Shown: positions 48,473-58,154, numbered from the stretch's first letter. The stretch: DNA of 64,000 nucleotides from Arenimonas sp049195245 (GCF_049195245.1 NZ_JBMIRR010000025.1:248001-312000), one strand, 5' to 3'. Numbers and translations: made by a program. Notes: generated from the sequence alone by a model not told the origin.

Positions 48473-50602
48473 TCAGGCCCCGGCGAACCGGGCCGCCCCG
48501 CCCACCCATCGCTCCACCAACTGCTCGGCCAGCGCGGGCGCCTCGGCCAGCAGCTGTGCCGCCGCCCGGTGCACCTCGGGCAAGAGGTGCGCATCGCGCG
48601 CCAGGTCGGCGACCCGGAAGCTGGCCAGCCCGGTCTGGCGGGTGCCCAGCAGTTCACCGGGCCCGCGAAGCTCCAGGTCCTTTTCCGCAATCAGGAAGCC
48701 ATCCGTGCTGGCGCGCATCACCTCCAGCCGCTCGCGCGCCATCTGCGACAGCGGGGGCCGGAACATCAGCACGCAGCTCGACGCCGCCGCCCCGCGCCCG
48801 ACCCGGCCACGCAGCTGGTGCAGCTGGGCCAGGCCCAGGCGCTCGGCGTTCTCGATCACCATCAGGCTGGCATTGGGCACGTCCACGCCCACCTCGATCA
48901 CCGTGGTGGCCACCAGCAGGTGCAGGCGTCCGGCCTTGAACTCCGCCATCACCGCCTGCTTCTCCGCCGGCTTCATGCGCCCGTGCAGCAGGCCCAGCCT
49001 GAGCTCGGGCAGCAACGCACCCAGTTGCTCGAAGGTGGTTTGCGCGGCCTGCGCCTCCACCTCTTCGCTGTCCTCGATCAGCGTACAAACCCAGTACGCC
49101 TGCCGCCCTTCGGCGCACGCGCCGCGGATGCGCTCGACCACGTCGCCGCGGCGGTCGCCGCTGATCGCCACCGTCTGCACCGGGGTGCGGCCCGGCGGCA
49201 TCTCGTCGATCACCGACACGTCCAGGTCGGCGTAGGCCGACATCGCCAGCGTGCGCGGGATCGGCGTGGCGGTCATCACCAGCTGGTGCGGCACCTGGCT
49301 GCCGCTCAGGCCCTTGTCGCGCAGCGCCAGGCGCTGGTGCACGCCGAAGCGGTGCTGCTCGTCCACGATCGCCAGGGCCAGGCTGGAGAACACCACCTTG
49401 TCCTGCATCAGCGCGTGCGTGCCCACCACCACCTGGGCCTGGCCCGAGGCGATCTCTGCCAGCACCGCCGTGCGCGCCTTGCCCGTGACCTTGCCGGCCA
49501 GCCAGGCGACCCGCAGGCCCAGCGGCTCGAGCCAGGCGCGGAAGTTCGCCAGATGTTGTTCGGCCAGCAGTTCGGTAGGCGCCATCAACGCGACCTGTCG
49601 ACCCGCTTCGACTGCGTTGGCCGCAGCCAGCGCCGCCACCACGGTCTTGCCGCTGCCGACGTCGCCCTGCACGAGCCGGAGCATGGGCTCGGGCCGCGCC
49701 ATGTCGCGCGCCACCTCGTCCAGTACCCGCTGCTGCGCGCCGGTCAGCGTGAACTTCAGCTGCCGTCGCAGGGAGGCGGCCAGCTTGCCGGCGCCGCGCA
49801 CCGGCATCGCGCCGTGCGCACGCAGCGCGATGCGCTGGCGCTGCAGGCTCAGGTGGTGGGCCAGCAGTTCCTCCAGCGCCAGGCGTCGCTGCGCCGGATG
49901 CTGGCCCAGCGCGAACTCGGTGACGTCGCAGTCGGGCGGCGGGCGGTGCGCGGTGAGCAGCGCTTCGCGCAGGGTCGGCAAGGCCAGGCGCTCGCGCAGG
50001 CCATCGGGCAACAGCTCCAGCGCTTCGGCCGGCGGCAAGCGCTTCAGCGCCTCGCCGATCAGCCGCGACAGCGACTGCGGGCCCAGTCCCTCCACCGCCG
50101 GATAGACGGGGTCGAGCCGGTCGTGGATCACGGCCTCGGCCTCGTCGGCCAGCAGCCGGTAGCTGGGATGGACCATTTCCAGGCCGTGCTGCCCCGGGCG
50201 CGCCTCGCCGTAGCAGATCAGGCGACGGCCCGGCACGAACAGCGCCACCTGCGCCCGATTGAAGTGGAAAAAACGCAAGGCCAGGCTGGCGCGAGACTCG
50301 TCTCGCACCACCACGCGCAGCGTCGGCCGGAACCGGAAGCTGCGCTCCACCGCCTCCACCCGCGCCAGCACCTGCGCCGACTGCCCGGGCAGCAGCGTCG
50401 CGATGGCGGTGATGCGCGTGCGGTCCTCGTAGCGAAGAGGAAGGTGCAGCCAGAGGTCCTGCAGGCTCAGCAGGCCACGCGCGGCCAGCTTCTCCGCGAC
50501 CTTGGGCCCGACGCCGGGCAGGGTCGACAGCGCCCCGGCACCCGAGGGCGCCAGGGTCGGGCCGGGACTGCTGTCGCCGCGGCGGCGCGGCGCACGGGCC
50601 AT
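48473..50602 (-). CDS. recG: ATP-dependent DNA helicase RecG
   Basis: A 709-residue helicase that rewinds stalled replication forks and branch-migrates Holliday junctions. The N-terminal wedge/OB domain begins LSTLPGVGPKVAEKLAARG. The helicase core has Walker A GDVGSGKTVVAAL, the DEQH box AIVDEQHRFGVHQR, TATPIPRTLAM and the C-terminal QLHQLRGRVGRG motif VI. The length is normal. It is the last gene of the spoT-ridA-recG set and begins 4 bases after the ridA stop. Confidence 0.96.
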   Translation of the reverse strand: MARAPRRRGDSSPGPTLAPSGAGALSTLPGVGPKVAEKLAARGLLSLQDLWLHLPLRYEDRTRITAIATLLPGQSAQVLARVEAVERSFRFRPTLRVVVRDESRASLALRFFHFNRAQVALFVPGRRLICYGEARPGQHGLEMVHPSYRLLADEAEAVIHDRLDPVYPAVEGLGPQSLSRLIGEALKRLPPAEALELLPDGLRERLALPTLREALLTAHRPPPDCDVTEFALGQHPAQRRLALEELLAHHLSLQRQRIALRAHGAMPVRGAGKLAASLRRQLKFTLTGAQQRVLDEVARDMARPEPMLRLVQGDVGSGKTVVAALAAANAVEAGRQVALMAPTELLAEQHLANFRAWLEPLGLRVAWLAGKVTGKARTAVLAEIASGQAQVVVGTHALMQDKVVFSSLALAIVDEQHRFGVHQRLALRDKGLSGSQVPHQLVMTATPIPRTLAMSAYADLDVSVIDEMPPGRTPVQTVAISGDRRGDVVERIRGACAEGRQAYWVCTLIEDSEEVEAQAAQTTFEQLGALLPELRLGLLHGRMKPAEKQAVMAEFKAGRLHLLVATTVIEVGVDVPNASLMVIENAERLGLAQLHQLRGRVGRGAAASSCVLMFRPPLSQMARERLEVMRASTDGFLIAEKDLELRGPGELLGTRQTGLASFRVADLARDAHLLPEVHRAAAQLLAEAPALAEQLVERWVGGAARFAGA

Positions 50603-50606
50603 GGGC

Positions 50607-50990
50607 TCAGCCGGTCACCAGCACGGCATCGACCTCGACACGCGCACCGCGCGGCAGCGCCGACACCTGGATGGTGGAGCGCGCCGGGTAAGGTGCCTGG
50701 AAATACTCGGCCATCACCTGGTTCACCTGCGCGAAGTCGCCCAGGTCGGTGAGGTAGATGCCCACGCGGGCGACGTCGTCCAGCGAGCCACCGGCGGCCT
50801 CGCAGACGGCGCGCAGGTTGTCGAACACGCGCCGGGCCTCGCGCGCGATGTCACCCGTGACCAGTTCCCCGGTGACGGGGTCGAGCGGAATCTGACCGGA
50901 AAGGTAGACCGTGCCGCCGGCGCGCACCGCCTGCGAATACGGGCCGATGGCGGCGGGAGCGTTCGGCGTGCTGATCGGATCGCGGGGCAT
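50607..50990 (-). CDS. ridA: RidA-family reactive enamine/imine deaminase
   Basis: A 127-residue YjgF/YER057c/UK114 protein that hydrolyses reactive enamine and imine intermediates of amino-acid metabolism. Conserved elements are AIGPYSQAVRAGGTVYLSGQ, the NLRAVCEAAGGSLDDV helix and the catalytic Arg in ARSTIQVSALPRGARVEV. It lies 78 bases downstream of spoT and 4 bases before recG, a gene order common in this family of bacteria. Confidence 0.95.
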   Translation of the reverse strand: MPRDPISTPNAPAAIGPYSQAVRAGGTVYLSGQIPLDPVTGELVTGDIAREARRVFDNLRAVCEAAGGSLDDVARVGIYLTDLGDFAQVNQVMAEYFQAPYPARSTIQVSALPRGARVEVDAVLVTG

Positions 50991-51068
50991 GGGGCCACCT
51001 TGGCTGCAGGACGGGAACCGCGATTGTAGGAGCCGCGCGGCGCAGCGGCCAGCACGGCGCGGGGCGCG

Positions 51069-53240
51069 CTAAACCCGCTGCACGCCGTGCACCACGCCCA
51101 GGCGCCGGATGCGCCGGATCACGTCGGCCAGGTGCTTGCGGTTGCGCACTTCGATGGAGAATTCCATCACCGAGATCGCGGCGTCGCGCTCGCGGTATTC
51201 GACCGAGTCGATGTTGGAGTTGCTCTCGGCCACCGCCGCGGCCACCTGGGCCAGCACGCCGGGCTTGTTCTCCACGTCGATGCGCAGGGCCACGCGGTAG
51301 TCACCCTCGACGTTGCGGTCCCAGGCCATCGGCACGCAGCGCTCGGGGAACTTGCGGTACTCGGCCACGTTCGGGCAGTCGGTGCGGTGCACCACCACGC
51401 CCTTGCCGGCGCTGAGGTAACCCATGATCTCGTCGCCCGGGATCGGATGGCAGCAGGCCGCGAAGCTGAGCACGCCGCGCTCGCTGCCGCTGATCATGAT
51501 GCGCTCGGAGGGCGCGCGCGACAGGGCCGACGACGACAGCGGCAGCTCGTCCTGGCCGTGCAGCATCATGCGTGCCACCTGGGCCGGCATGCGGTTGCCC
51601 AGGGCGATGTCGGCCAGCAGCTCCTCCAGCCGCCGATAGCGCAGCTCGGCCAGTAGCTGCTCGACCCGGTCGGTGGTGACGCGGTCGAGCGAGCTGTCCA
51701 TGGCCTCCAGCGCGCGGTCGAGCATGCGGTGGCCCAGGTCCACCGCGTCTTCATGCTCGAGCCGCTTGAGGAAATGCCGGATCGCGGTGCGCGCCTTGCT
51801 CGAGACCACAAACTCCAGCCACTGCGGACCGGGCGTGGCCGAAGGCGCGGTGATGATCTCCACGCTCTGCCCGCTGGCCAGCTTGCTGCGCAGCGGCACC
51901 AGCTTCTTGTCCACGCGCGCGGCCACCGCGTGGTTTCCCACGTCGGTGTGCACGGCGTAGGCGAAGTCCAGCGCGGTGGCATTGCGCGGCAGCGCCAGGA
52001 TGTCGCCCTTGGGCGTGAACAGGTAGACCTCGTCGGGGAACAGGTCGACCTTGACGTTTTCCAGGAACTCCAGCGACGAGTCCGCGCTCTGCTGGGTCAC
52101 CATCAGGTTGCGCACCCAGTCCTGCGCGCGCGCCTGCGCCGCGCTGCCGCCGGAGCCGGCGTTCTTGTACACCCAGTGCGCGGCGATGCCGCGCTCGGCC
52201 ACCAGGTCCATGTCCTCGGTGCGGATCTGCACTTCCACCGGCGCGCCGTAGGGGCCGAACAGCACGGTATGCAGGCTCTGGTAGCCGTTGGCCTTGGGGA
52301 TGGCGATGAAGTCGCGGAAGCGGGCGTCGAGCGGCTTGTAGATCGAATGCACGGCGCCCAGCGCGTGATAGCACTGCATCACCGTGGGCACCACGATGCG
52401 GAAGCCGAACACGTCCAGCACCTGCTCGAGGCTTTTGTTCTCCTGCCGCATCTTGGTGTAGATGCTCCAGGGCGCCTTGACCCGGCTGACCAGGTGGTGG
52501 CGCAGGCCTTCCTGGGCCAGCCGCTGCGCCATCTGCGCCTCGATGGTCACCAGGGCCTCGCGCCGCATCACCGGCTGGGCGGCGATGCGCCGGGAGATCA
52601 CCGCGTGGCGGTACGGATACAGCGCGCGGAAGCCCAGGTCCTGCAGCTCGGCCTTGATGCGGTTCATGCCCAGGCGCTGCGCGATCGGCGCGTAGATCTC
52701 CAGCGTCTCGCGGGCGATGCGGCGCCGCGATTCGGCCGCCATCGCGTCCAGGGTGCGCATGTTGTGCAGGCGGTCGGCCAGCTTGATCAGGATCACGCGC
52801 AGGTCGCGCGCCATCGCCAGCATCATCTTGCGGAAGCTTTCTGCGGCGGCCTCCTGGCGGTCGCGGAACTGCAGCTTGTCGAGCTTGGTGACGCCGTCCA
52901 CCAGTTCGGCCACGGTGGGGCTGAACTCGGCCTCGATCTCGCTGCGCGGCAGCGGCGTGTCTTCCAGCGCGTCGTGCAGGATCGCGGCGCACAGGGTCTC
53001 GGCGTCCAGCCTGAGCTCGGCCAGGATGCCGGCCACCGCCACCGGGTGGGTGATGTAGGCCTCGCCGCTGCGGCGCGTCTGGCCTTCGTGCGCGCGGGCG
53101 CCCATTTCGTAGGCGCGGCGGACCTGGCGGACCTGGTCGGGCGGAAGATATTCAGCCAGCCGCTTCTCGAGGCCGAGCACGGCTTCCGGGCAGGGATCCG
53201 GGCCGATGTCGGCGAGCTGCGGGGGCGAGAATGAAGACAT
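51069..53240 (-). CDS. spoT: bifunctional (p)ppGpp synthetase/hydrolase SpoT
   Basis: A 723-residue stringent-response enzyme. The HD hydrolase domain (about 45-200) keeps the metal-binding HD pair (AAILHDALEDTPLPRSEIE). The synthetase domain (about 230-360) has the substrate motif FRDFIAIPKANGYQSLHT and the catalytic EVQIRTEDMD. TGS (FTPKGDILALPRNATALDFAY), helical and C-terminal ACT (RIDVENKPGVLAQVAAAVAE) domains follow. Because HD residues are intact it should both make and degrade (p)ppGpp. It is downstream of rpoZ with GC hairpins between them, and upstream of ridA. Confidence 0.97.
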   Translation of the reverse strand: MSSFSPPQLADIGPDPCPEAVLGLEKRLAEYLPPDQVRQVRRAYEMGARAHEGQTRRSGEAYITHPVAVAGILAELRLDAETLCAAILHDALEDTPLPRSEIEAEFSPTVAELVDGVTKLDKLQFRDRQEAAAESFRKMMLAMARDLRVILIKLADRLHNMRTLDAMAAESRRRIARETLEIYAPIAQRLGMNRIKAELQDLGFRALYPYRHAVISRRIAAQPVMRREALVTIEAQMAQRLAQEGLRHHLVSRVKAPWSIYTKMRQENKSLEQVLDVFGFRIVVPTVMQCYHALGAVHSIYKPLDARFRDFIAIPKANGYQSLHTVLFGPYGAPVEVQIRTEDMDLVAERGIAAHWVYKNAGSGGSAAQARAQDWVRNLMVTQQSADSSLEFLENVKVDLFPDEVYLFTPKGDILALPRNATALDFAYAVHTDVGNHAVAARVDKKLVPLRSKLASGQSVEIITAPSATPGPQWLEFVVSSKARTAIRHFLKRLEHEDAVDLGHRMLDRALEAMDSSLDRVTTDRVEQLLAELRYRRLEELLADIALGNRMPAQVARMMLHGQDELPLSSSALSRAPSERIMISGSERGVLSFAACCHPIPGDEIMGYLSAGKGVVVHRTDCPNVAEYRKFPERCVPMAWDRNVEGDYRVALRIDVENKPGVLAQVAAAVAESNSNIDSVEYRERDAAISVMEFSIEVRNRKHLADVIRRIRRLGVVHGVQRV

Positions 53241-53349
53241 GACCGCAGACTACGCGGCCGCGCCAGAGGCATCAATGGCGCGGCTTTGCGGGCCGTGCGC
53301 GGGATTCATCGGGACTTCACCGCGGGCGTATGCCGGCCGGGCGGAGCGA

Positions 53350-53397
53350 CCTTCCCGGGACCGGGAAGGCCGGGGCGACGCCGGCGCGGAGCCGGCG
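53350..53397. other. two GC-rich hairpins between rpoZ and spoT
   Basis: CCTTCCCGG/CCGGGAAGG (53350-53358 and 53361-53369) and CGCCGGC/GCCGGCG (53379-53385 and 53391-53397) can fold in the 166-base rpoZ-spoT gap. Neither has a T tract. They may modulate transcript stability or partial termination between rpoZ and spoT. Confidence 0.45.
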
Positions 53398-53406
53398 ATC
53401 GCGGGC

Positions 53407-53709
53407 TTACAGGTCGTCGCCGCCCTTGGACAGGTCGTCGTCGACCACTTCGGCCGCGGCCCATTCCAGGGCTTCGCGCTCGGCGCGCTCGCGCTCGGAC
53501 TTCTCGACTTCGTCGATCAGCTTGGCGTCGATCTTGCGGGCGGCGATCTCACGCAGGGCCAGCACGGTCGGCTTGTCCTGGTGCTCGCTGTTGTCCAGGG
53601 TCGGCTCGACGCCCTTGGCCAGCTGGCGGGCGCGCTTGGACGCCATCAGGACCAGCTCGAAGCGGTTGTCGACGACGGACAGGCAGTCTTCCACGGTGAT
53701 GCGGGCCAT
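53407..53709 (-). CDS. rpoZ: RNA polymerase omega subunit
   Basis: A 100-residue protein that assists beta-prime folding and assembly and forms part of ppGpp site 1. The start MARITVEDCLSVVDNRFELV and RARQLAKGVEPTL are conserved. The C-terminal tail is charged (DDLSKGGDDL). It lies between gmk and spoT in the usual order, linking guanine-nucleotide supply, RNA polymerase and the stringent response. Confidence 0.97.
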   Translation of the reverse strand: MARITVEDCLSVVDNRFELVLMASKRARQLAKGVEPTLDNSEHQDKPTVLALREIAARKIDAKLIDEVEKSERERAEREALEWAAAEVVDDDLSKGGDDL

Positions 53710-53852
53710 TGGATCTCCTCAACCGCACGGCACCCGGCCTGGGCACCCACGGCAAATCAAGGGGTTACGCGAACCGTGCATTGTACGCCCGGGCCACCCC
53801 AGGCGCAAACCGGGGCAAGGCGGGCGGGCCTGTGTGCCCCGGGGACGCCGGG

Positions 53853-54482
53853 TCAGGCGGGGGGTGCGAGCAGCTCGCGGATCAGGGCGTCGTGGCGCAG
53901 GGCCTGGACCGGGCGACGCAGCCGCTGGGCGACGAAGATCGCGCGCAGCTCGGCCGCGGCGGCGTCGAAGTGCTCGTTGACGATGACGTAGTCGAATTCG
54001 CTGTAGTGCGACATCTCTTCCCGCGCCGCCGCCAGCCGCCGGGCGATCACTTCCTCGCTGTCCTGGCCGCGGTTGCGCATGCGGGTCTCCAGCGCGTCCA
54101 GCGACGGCGGCAGGATGAAGACGCTGATGCAGTCGGGCATCTTCTCGCGCACCTGGCGCGCGCCCTGCCAGTCGATCTCCAGCAGCACGTCCTTGCCGGC
54201 GGCCAGCTGCGGCTCCACCGATTGCCGCGCCGTGCCCTTGTAGTCGCCGTGCACCAGCGCGTGTTCGAAGAAATCGCCGGCGGCGATCATGCCTTCGAAC
54301 CCGGCCTTGTCCACGAAGTGGTAGTGCTGGGCATGGCGCTCGCCCGGCCGCGCCGCGCGCGAGGTGAACGAGATGGACAGCGCGATGCCCGGCTCGCGCG
54401 CCAGCACGGCGTTGACCAGGCTGGATTTGCCCGCACCCGAGGGCGCGGCGACGATGTACAGGGTTCCGCGGAGAGCGCTCAT
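53853..54482 (-). CDS. gmk: guanylate kinase
   Basis: A 209-residue enzyme phosphorylating GMP to GDP. The P-loop is APSGAGKSSLVNAV, and the GMP-binding region includes SFTSRAARPGERHAQHYHF and LEIDWQGARQVREK. The ATG at 54482 overlaps the yicC stop as ATGA. rpoZ follows 143 bases downstream. Confidence 0.97.
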   Translation of the reverse strand: MSALRGTLYIVAAPSGAGKSSLVNAVLAREPGIALSISFTSRAARPGERHAQHYHFVDKAGFEGMIAAGDFFEHALVHGDYKGTARQSVEPQLAAGKDVLLEIDWQGARQVREKMPDCISVFILPPSLDALETRMRNRGQDSEEVIARRLAAAREEMSHYSEFDYVIVNEHFDAAAAELRAIFVAQRLRRPVQALRHDALIRELLAPPA

Positions 54483-55342
54483 TCGAGGTTCTGGACCTGT
54501 TCGCGCAGCTGTTCGATGAAGACCTTGAGCTCGACGGCGGCCTGGGTGGTGCGGCTGTCCACCGACTTCGAGCCCAGGGTGTTGGCTTCGCGGTTGAACT
54601 CCTGCATCAGGAAGTCCAGGCGGCGGCCCACGGCCTCGGGCAGCGCGAACACGCGGCGCGCCTCGGCGACGTGGCTGGCCAGGCGGTCGAGCTCCTCGTC
54701 CACGTCGATCTTCTGCAGGTTCAGCACCACTTCCTGTTCCAGCCGGCCCGGGTCCAGCGGCAGCTTGAGATCGGCCAGGCGGGCATCGAGCTTGGAACGC
54801 AGCGACGCCCGGATCTCGGGCAGCCACTGGCGGACCTGGGTGGTGATGCGCTCGATGCCGTCCAGCCGCTCGTGCATCACCGCGGCCAGCTTGGCGCCCT
54901 CGCGCTCGCGGGCCGCGACGAACTCCACCAGGGTGGCATCGAGCAGCGCCAGGGCCTCGGCCTGCAGGCCGGCTTGGTCCAGCGCCTCCTCCTCGACCAC
55001 GCCGGGATAACGCAGCAGCTCGGTGAATTCGGTGCGCAGGCCGGGGAACCGGGAATGGGCGCGGGTGGCCGCGTCGGCCAGCTGGTCCATCAGCGACTCG
55101 TTGACCTTCAACGCCGTGCGGCCGCCCGGCGCCGGCCGGAAGCGCAGCACCAGGTCGATCTTGCCGCGCGACACCTTCTGGGCCACGCGCTCGCGCAGCG
55201 CCGGCTCGATCGCGCGCAGTTCCTCGGGAGCGCGCACGCTGAGCTCGTGGAAGCGGTGGTTCACCGCGCGCAGCTCGCAGCCCAGGGTGCCGCCGGTGGC
55301 GGCGCGCTCGCAGGCGGCGAAGGCGGTCATGCTGCGGATCAT
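54479..55342 (-). CDS. yicC: YicC-family endoribonuclease-like protein
   Basis: A 287-residue protein of the YicC/YloC family; the E. coli protein has been linked to RNA decay. The conserved start MIRSMTAFAACE, RAVNHRFHELSVR and the C-terminal FLMQEFNREANTLGSKS are present. The ATG at 55342 gives the family N-terminus; upstream open sequence is rejected. It is coupled to gmk by ATGA and is divergent from rph, a typical gammaproteobacterial arrangement. Confidence 0.93.
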   Translation of the reverse strand: MIRSMTAFAACERAATGGTLGCELRAVNHRFHELSVRAPEELRAIEPALRERVAQKVSRGKIDLVLRFRPAPGGRTALKVNESLMDQLADAATRAHSRFPGLRTEFTELLRYPGVVEEEALDQAGLQAEALALLDATLVEFVAAREREGAKLAAVMHERLDGIERITTQVRQWLPEIRASLRSKLDARLADLKLPLDPGRLEQEVVLNLQKIDVDEELDRLASHVAEARRVFALPEAVGRRLDFLMQEFNREANTLGSKSVDSRTTQAAVELKVFIEQLREQVQNLE

Positions 55343-55409
55343 GGGCGGGCCCGGTTTGGCTGAGGGCGAATGGTAATCTAGCCGGCCAACGAATGCCGGA
55401 TTGCCTGCC

Positions 55410-56138
55410 ATGACCAGCCCCACCCGCCCCAGCGGCCGCGCCCCGGACCAGCTGCGCGACATCCGGATCCAGCGGCACTACACCCGGCACGCCGAGGGCT
55501 CGGTGCTGGTCTGCTTCGGCGACACCCAGGTGCTGTGCACCGCCAGCGTGGACAACAAGGCCCCCGGCTTCCTGCGCGGCAAGGGCGAAGGCTGGGTCAC
55601 GGCCGAGTACGGCATGCTGCCGCGCGCCACCAACACCCGCAACGACCGCGAGGCCTCGCGCGGCAAGCAAGGCGGCCGCACGCTGGAGATCCAGCGCCTG
55701 ATCGGCCGCGCGCTGCGCGCCTGCGTCGACCGCAAGGCGCTGGGCGAGCGCACCATCACCCTGGACTGCGACGTGCTGCAGGCCGACGGCGGCACCCGCA
55801 CCGCCGCGATCACCGGCGCCTACGTGGCCCTGTGCGATGCGGTCAGCTGGCTCAAGGCGCGCGGCGAGATCACCCGCGACCCGATCCTGGGCGCCGTGGC
55901 CGCGGTCTCGGTCGGCATCTACCAGGGCACGCCGGTGCTGGACCTGGACTACCGCGAAGACAGCAACTGCGACACCGACATGAACGTGGTCATGAACGAC
56001 GGCGGCGGCTTCATCGAGCTGCAGGGCACCGCCGAAGGCCACGCCTTCCGGCGCGAGGAACTCGACGCCCTGCTGGGCCTGGCGTCGTCCGGCATCGCCG
56101 AACTGATCGCCCTGCAGCGTCGCGCCCTGGCCGGATGA
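55410..56138 (+). CDS. rph: ribonuclease PH
   Basis: A 242-residue phosphate-dependent 3'-5' exoribonuclease that trims tRNA 3' ends. The phosphate and RNA-contact motifs are visible: RTLEIQRLIGRALRACVD, LDCDVLQADGGTRTAAITG, and the metal-site region DLDYREDSNCDTDMNVVM. The ATG at 55410 is preferred over an in-frame TTG nine bases earlier. Its stop overlaps the rdgB start as ATGA. Divergent from yicC across 67 bases. Confidence 0.97.
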   Translation: MTSPTRPSGRAPDQLRDIRIQRHYTRHAEGSVLVCFGDTQVLCTASVDNKAPGFLRGKGEGWVTAEYGMLPRATNTRNDREASRGKQGGRTLEIQRLIGRALRACVDRKALGERTITLDCDVLQADGGTRTAAITGAYVALCDAVSWLKARGEITRDPILGAVAAVSVGIYQGTPVLDLDYREDSNCDTDMNVVMNDGGGFIELQGTAEGHAFRREELDALLGLASSGIAELIALQRRALAG

Positions 56139-56749
56139 AAACAGCTCCAAACCGCCTCGTCCTCGCCACCTCCAACCGCGGCAAGCTGGCCGAGCTGCAG
56201 CCGTTGCTGGCCGACGCCGGCTTCACGCTGGTGACGCAGGGCGAACTGGGCGTGGAAGACGCAGTCGAGGACGGCCTGACCTTCCTCGAAAACGCCCTGA
56301 TCAAGGCCCGCCATGCCTGCCGCGCCACTGGCCTGCCGGCCCTGGGCGATGACTCGGGCCTGGTCGTCGACGCCCTGGGCGGTGCGCCCGGCCTGTACAG
56401 CGCGCGCTACGCCGGCGAACACGGCAATGCCGGTGCCAACATCGCCAAGCTGCTGCACGAGATGCGCGACCTGAAGGGCGCCCAGCGCCGCGCGCACTTC
56501 TACTGCGTCATCGTCCTGCTGCGCCACGCCGAGGATCCGCAGCCCCTGGTCGCCGAAGGCGTCTGGCAGGGCGAAGTGCTTGAAGCGCCCCGCGGCGACG
56601 GCGGCTTCGGCTATGACCCCGTCTTCCTGGACCCGCGCCACGCCGCGTCCGCGGCGATGATCGAGCCGTCGCTGAAGAACCGCATCAGCCACCGCGGCCT
56701 GGCCCTGGCGCGCCTGCGCGAACGCTTGCACGAGTTCACCGCGTGCTGA
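56135..56749 (+). CDS. rdgB: dITP/XTP pyrophosphatase (RdgB/HAM1)
   Basis: A 204-residue house-cleaning enzyme that hydrolyses dITP, ITP and XTP to monophosphates, keeping deaminated purines out of nucleic acids. The family motifs are ATSNRGKLAELQ near the N-terminus, LGDDSGLVVDALGGAPGLYSAR, and GDGGFGYDPVFLDP. It overlaps rph by 4 bases and hemW by 7, in a compact rph-rdgB-hemW operon. Confidence 0.97.
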   Translation: MKTAPNRLVLATSNRGKLAELQPLLADAGFTLVTQGELGVEDAVEDGLTFLENALIKARHACRATGLPALGDDSGLVVDALGGAPGLYSARYAGEHGNAGANIAKLLHEMRDLKGAQRRAHFYCVIVLLRHAEDPQPLVAEGVWQGEVLEAPRGDGGFGYDPVFLDPRHAASAAMIEPSLKNRISHRGLALARLRERLHEFTAC

Positions 56750-57894
56750 TCCCGCCGCCGCTGTCGCTGTACATCCACATCCCGTGGTGCGTGAAGAAGT
56801 GCCCGTATTGCGACTTCAACTCCCATGGCCAGTCCGGCGCGCTGCCCGTGGCTGAGTACGTGCAGGCCCTGGTGCGGGACCTGGAGCAGGACCTGCCCCT
56901 GGTCTGGGGCCGGCCCGTGCACAGCGTGTTCTTCGGCGGCGGTACGCCCAGCCTGTTCGCGCCCGAGGCCATCGGCGCGATCCTGGACGCGTGCGCCGCG
57001 CGCCTGCGCTTCACGCCCGGCGCCGAGATCACCATGGAATGCAATCCGGGAACGGCCGAACACGGCCGCTTCGAGCAATACCGCGCGGCCGGCGTGAACC
57101 GCATCAGCTTCGGCATCCAGAGCTTCGACGACGGCTGCCTGCAGCGCCTGGGCCGCATCCACGACAGCGGCGAAGCCGAGCGCGCGGTGAAGCTGGCGCA
57201 GGACGCCGGCTACGACAACCTCAACCTGGACCTGATGTACGCCCTGCCCGGCCAGGACCTGGCCATGGCCATGGCCGACGTCGAGCGCGCGATCGCGCTG
57301 CAGCCGGCCCATGTCTCGCACTACCAGCTGACGATGGAGCCCAACACCGCCTTCGCGGTGAAGCCGCCGGCGGGCCTGCCCGACGAGGACAGCGCCTGGG
57401 ACATCCAGGAGCGCTGCGTCGAACGCCTCGAGGACGCCGGCTACGCCGCCTACGAGGTTTCGGCCTATGCCCGGCCCGGACGGCAGTGCGCGCACAACCT
57501 CAACTACTGGCGCTTCGGCGACTACCTGGGCATCGGCGCCGGCGCGCACGGCAAGATCAGCTCCGGTGCAACGGGCGAGGTGCTGCGGCGATGGAAGCCC
57601 AAGAATCCACGCGACTACCTGGCCCACGCGGGCACCGCGGCCGGCATCGGCGGCGACGATGTGATCTCCCCGGCCAACCTGCCCTTCGACTACATGCTCA
57701 ACGCCCTGCGCCTTGTCGACGGCTTCTCGTTGCGCGACTTCGAATCCCGCACCGGCCTGGACCGCAGCGCCATCGTCGATGAACTCTCCAAGGCCCAGAA
57801 CCTGGGCTGGCTGGACCTGATCGGCGACCGCATCCGGCCCACCGAGCTCGGTCGCCGTTTCACCAACGACGTCATCGCCCTGTTCCTCCACTGA
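56743..57894 (+). CDS. hemW: heme chaperone HemW (radical SAM, HemN-like)
   Basis: A 383-residue radical-SAM protein that binds heme and is thought to insert it into respiratory enzymes; older annotation calls it oxygen-independent coproporphyrinogen oxidase-like. The [4Fe-4S] motif is PWCVKKCPYCDFNSHG (CxxxCxxC). It lacks the fourth Cys found right after this motif in true HemN. The glycine-rich SAM site FFGGGTPSLF follows. The start is GTG at 56743, inside the rdgB end; no ATG is available nearby. Confidence 0.93.
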   Translation: MLIPPPLSLYIHIPWCVKKCPYCDFNSHGQSGALPVAEYVQALVRDLEQDLPLVWGRPVHSVFFGGGTPSLFAPEAIGAILDACAARLRFTPGAEITMECNPGTAEHGRFEQYRAAGVNRISFGIQSFDDGCLQRLGRIHDSGEAERAVKLAQDAGYDNLNLDLMYALPGQDLAMAMADVERAIALQPAHVSHYQLTMEPNTAFAVKPPAGLPDEDSAWDIQERCVERLEDAGYAAYEVSAYARPGRQCAHNLNYWRFGDYLGIGAGAHGKISSGATGEVLRRWKPKNPRDYLAHAGTAAGIGGDDVISPANLPFDYMLNALRLVDGFSLRDFESRTGLDRSAIVDELSKAQNLGWLDLIGDRIRPTELGRRFTNDVIALFLH

Positions 57895-57945
57895 CCCGCG
57901 GCTCCCCTCACGCCGCCCCAACCCGCCTCCCCGCATCCTCGCTCC

Positions 57946-58131
57946 ATGCTCGATGCCATCCAGATCACCTGCCCGCACTGCGGCGAACGCTTCGAGGCCC
58001 TGGCCGATCCGTCGGCCGGCGATGCCGACTACGTCGAGGACTGCCCCGTGTGCTGCCGACCAATCCGCCTGCGCCTGCAGGCGGGGCACGACGGCGAACT
58101 GCTGGGCCTGGACGCCGACCGCGACGACTGA
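57946..58131 (+). CDS. CPXCG-motif small zinc-ribbon protein
   Basis: A 61-residue protein with CPHCG at residues 9-13 and CPVC at about 33-36, a four-cysteine zinc ribbon of the CPXCG cysteine-rich family. The acidic remainder (DADRDD tail) is typical of this small conserved family of unknown function. It lies 51 bases after hemW and 23 bases before the start of the cobalamin riboswitch. Confidence 0.8.
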   Translation: MLDAIQITCPHCGERFEALADPSAGDADYVEDCPVCCRPIRLRLQAGHDGELLGLDADRDD

Positions 58132-58154
58132 GCCCGACTGGGCTAGAATCCGCG

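Noticed and set aside
47924..50752. A 942-codon plus-strand open frame
   Set aside because: It is antisense to recG and flanking genes; recG is full length with all helicase motifs.
53350..53397. Rho-independent terminator between rpoZ and spoT
   Set aside because: The hairpins are strong but lack any T tract, so they are listed only as structure, not as a terminator.
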